The position numbers and the translations under genes are program-made. DNA of 64,000 bases from Begonia masoniana (lineage: Eukaryota > Streptophyta > Magnoliopsida > Cucurbitales > Begoniaceae), in assembly GCA_022432975.1 (NCBI GenBank), contig CM039503.1:46323759-46387758 (forward strand). Reading direction: 5' to 3'. Positions 59,342 through 64,000 of this stretch are shown here, in pieces. Below the pieces are notes generated by a model that searched no databases, was not told the origin of the DNA, and saw only the letters and a program-made list of their open reading frames with translations. Positions within the stretch are counted from its first letter, which is position 1; the number at the start of each line of letters is the position of its first letter.

Positions 59342-60370
59342 ATGGATTTTGTTGTTGGCCTTCCGAGGACGGTTAAAGGCCATAACAGTATATGGGTCAT
59401 TGTAGATAGACTAACCAAGTCGGCCCACTTTCTACCTGTGAAGACGACATTCTCTATGGACCAGTATGCAGAGTTATACATTGGTGAGATTGTCAAGTTG
59501 CATGGTATTCTAGTGTCAATTGTATCTGACCAGGATCCCAGGTTTTGGAAAAGCTTGCAAAACTCCTTGGGTACAAAGCTGGATTTCAGCACGGCGTTTC
59601 ACCCACAGACAGATGGACAATCTGAGAGAACAATTCAGATATTGGAGGACATGTTAAGGTCGTGCGTGTTGGAACTTCATGCTCCTTGGAGTAGATATTT
59701 GCCGTTAATTGAATTCGCTTATAATAACAGCTACCGGGCTACTATCGGCATGGCTCCATATGAAGCCCTCTATGGCAGAAAATGTAGATCTCCGTTATAT
59801 TGGGATGAAGTTGGAGAGTCCAGACTTGTCGGCCCTGAGATATTACAGCAGATGTCTGAGGTGATTGCTGTTATCAAACAACGAATCAACACTGCTATGA
59901 GTCGACAGAAAAGTTATGCAGATCGGAGACGGAGAGACTTGGAGTTCGCTGAAGGCGATGAAGTATTCCTGAAGGTGTCGCCTTTCAAAGGTGTAATGAG
60001 ATTTGGCAAGAAAGGGAAGCTCAGCCCACGGTTCGTTGGACCTTTTCCCATTCTGAAGCGTGTGGGAAGCGTGGCTTACAAGCTACAGTTGCCAGCGTCA
60101 ATGGATGGAGTTCATAATGTCCTCCATGTTTCGATGCTGAGAAAGTGCGTACGAGATCCAACCCAAATAGTGGAACATGTGGACTTTGATATCATGCCGA
60201 CGCTGACATATGAAGAAAGACCTATAAAGATATTGGATATGTCACTCAAAGTATTGCGAAACAGGGTGGTTCCACTGGTAAAAGTGTTATGGCGCAACCA
60301 CAATGTGGAGGAAGCCACGTGGGAAAGACAAGCAGATGTTAGAGTCCAATACCCGGAGCTATTCGCTTAG
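59342..60370 (+). CDS. Gypsy-C integrase core and chromodomain-like tail
   Basis: A 342-residue frame continuing pol after the TAG at 59300. Catalytic residues are D2 (MDFVVGLP), D63 (VSDQDPRF) and E95 (DGQSERT). Only 31 residues separate D63 and E95, against 35 in Gypsy-B, because four residues (TSKF in Gypsy-B) are missing after DPRF. Next come the [15 protein letters not shown] block, the GPF motif (RFVGPFPILKRVG) and a C-terminal [16 protein letters not shown]...EEATWE stretch like the Tekay-type chromodomain thought to guide insertion to chromatin. The start is the first Met and not a real initiation site. The deletion probably disables catalysis. Confidence 0.9.
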   Translation: MDFVVGLPRTVKGHNSIWVIVDRLTKSAHFLPVKTTFSMDQYAELYIGEIVKLHGILVSIVSDQDPRFWKSLQNSLGTKLDFSTAFHPQTDGQSERTIQILEDMLRSCVLELHAPWSRYLPLIEFAYNNSYRATIGMAPYEALYGRKCRSPLYWDEVGESRLVGPEILQQMSEVIAVIKQRINTAMSRQKSYADRRRRDLEFAEGDEVFLKVSPFKGVMRFGKKGKLSPRFVGPFPILKRVGSVAYKLQLPASMDGVHNVLHVSMLRKCVRDPTQIVEHVDFDIMPTLTYEERPIKILDMSLKVLRNRVVPLVKVLWRNHNVEEATWERQADVRVQYPELFA

Positions 60371-60396
60371 GCAAATTTTGGGGACAAAATTCCTGT

Positions 60397-60410
60397 TAAG
60401 GTGGGTGGAA
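60397..60410 (+). promoter_or_regulatory. Gypsy-C polypurine tract
   Basis: TTAAGGTGGGTGGAA lies directly before the 3' LTR start TGTGACACCC (60411), in the position of the plus-strand primer and similar to that of Gypsy-B. Confidence 0.78.
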
Positions 60411-62898
<2,488 letters not shown>

Positions 62899-62903
62899 AA
62901 ATT

Positions 62904-64000
62904 CACCAAAAGTAAAAATCGGCGACTGATGGCTGAGTGTGAAGACGGGTGTGAGTGGCTACTGCATGCTTCTAAAATGCAAGACAGACATACATTTCAA
63001 ATAATAGTTTGATTGATTCTCACAGCTGTTCGAGGAAAATTGAGAATCGATACGCTAGTGCAAATTGGGTGGCAAATCATTATCTAGATAGGTTCAAAAG
63101 TCAATATACAAAGGAAATCTCTTCCATTATCGAGACAGTGAGGAAGGATTTGACTGTCAACATTACACTCAGTCTTGCTAGAAGAGCAAGAAGTGTAGCT
63201 CAAACACTTAACAAAAGCAAGAACGACGAACAGTACAAGCTAGTCTGGTCGTATGCAACAGAAATATATAGATCAAATCTGGGTAGCACATTACAAATAC
63301 ATACTTACGAGATGAGGTGTGATTCATTGGTATTGCAAAGAATGTATATGTGCATGGCTGCTTGCAAGGCAGGTTTGCTGCAGTACGATTGTTCTATTAT
63401 CTGTTTGGACGGTTGTCATCTGAAGGGCTCGTGTCCCGGTCAATTACTCACAGCCGTCAGTATTGATGGTAACGATGGAATATATCCCGTTGTTGTTGCC
63501 AACGTCAAAAAAGAGTGCACGGACACATAGATATGGTTTTTGCAACATTTGAAGTGAGACCTAAACACTGGAACGAGAGATGGATGGACAATTATTTCGG
63601 ATCGACAAAAGGTATAATGCATGTACTTCGTGAGATCACATATGCTATAGTTTCTCATACCACTTATTTAGTGGTGTAATATATTGTGTAAGGAAGTTCT
63701 GTCTAGAAGACTAGATTTTAAATGAGACCGTTTATGACTCCTCAGCTTTTCTTGGGAATTTACTTGGAAAGGTAATTATGTGTAGGAGATTGTTCAGTAT
63801 AGTTTTTCCTGGGAATTATCTGATCAGTACTCTCCACGTTAAATTATTTTATGTTGATTCTATTTTTCTTTCAAATATTAGAGTTTGGTGAAGGCTGTGA
63901 AAGATCAATTAGAACACGCCGAACACCGCTACTGCCTTCGACATATGTACACAAATTTTAAAAATAAATTTCGGGACAGAGCATACAGAGATGCGATGTA
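62904..64000 (+). pseudogene. MULE-2 transposase, continuation, runs off the window
   Basis: It resumes in frame with 48399 across the AAATT duplication (TKSKNRRLMAECEDGCEWLL, HASKMQDRHTFQI) and then follows MULE-1 closely: YLDRFKSQYTKEISSIIETV, IICLDGCHLKGSCPGQLLTA (first Asp), SIDGNDGIYPVVVANV, IISDRQK (second Asp, about 63594-63612). A GT-AG intron (63613-63881, 269 bp) lies at the same codon as the 80-bp intron of MULE-1. The next exon reads AEHRYCLRHMYTNF to the end of the window. A frameshift near 63005 and stops near 63528 and 63554 show decay. SWIM and CCHC parts would lie beyond 64000. Confidence 0.85.

Noticed and set aside
57542..60370. Endogenous plant pararetrovirus
   Set aside because: LTRs, a DDE integrase, a polypurine tract and a 5-bp target duplication identify an LTR retrotransposon. 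No movement protein is seen.

Overview
This is plant nuclear DNA, almost certainly from a flowering plant. It holds decayed Ty3/gypsy, Ty1/copia and Mutator-like (MULE) transposable elements, a Cassandra-type TRIM carrying 5S rRNA-like sequence, GT-AG introns and tRNA-iMet primer sites. I found no bacterial features and no complete host gene. The only host-gene candidates are weak minus-strand exon-like stretches in the first 2 kb.

Layout: 1-2936 is flanking DNA with a possible minus-strand gene 5' end. About 5435-41774 is one Ty1/copia element whose leader (split at 5912/33365) holds a five-level nest. A Cassandra TRIM sits in the copia leader. A minus-strand gypsy LTR (LTR-A, 8608-33109) sits in the Cassandra 3' LTR and is bounded by a 5-bp repeat with one mismatch (AGCGT/GGCGT). 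Gypsy-B (ending 33048) sits in LTR-A. MULE-1 (12810-21889, perfect 87-bp terminal inverted repeats) sits in the 5' LTR of Gypsy-B. The coding region of copia resumes at about 33.97 kb. 41775-48087 is mostly non-coding, with GA and TA microsatellites and a foldback element (46928-47724). A second MULE transposase (MULE-2) starts at about 48.09 kb, is split by Gypsy-C (48400-62898, perfect AAATT target duplication), resumes at 62904 and runs off the end.

About half of the window is ultra-low-complexity or perfectly periodic sequence: homopolymers of up to 2.5 kb, (GA)n, (TA)n, (GTAAT)n, and perfect 25-, 30-, 37- and 51-bp arrays. These often fall inside otherwise continuous coding domains, or in one LTR of a pair where the sister LTR has unique sequence or only a short seed (for example 9 A's). 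The simplest reading is that many are assembly or consensus artefacts seeded at natural low-complexity points, so real retroelement sequence is missing there. Some, such as the LTR minisatellites and the 51-bp hairpin array of MULE-1, may have a real biological core.

Nothing here works as a cellular pathway. The genes are parts of selfish elements: gag, protease, RT, RNase H and integrase of LTR elements, and DDE/SWIM transposases of MULEs. Most carry stops or frameshifts, many of the C-to-T or G-to-A type expected from methylated, silenced elements. The best preserved coding sequence is the RT-RNase H and integrase of Gypsy-C (57542-60370). I see no convincing new biological system. The informative results are the nest order, the 5S-bearing TRIM, the MULE ends and companion gene, a possible intron born by tandem duplication, and the evidence of sequence artefacts.
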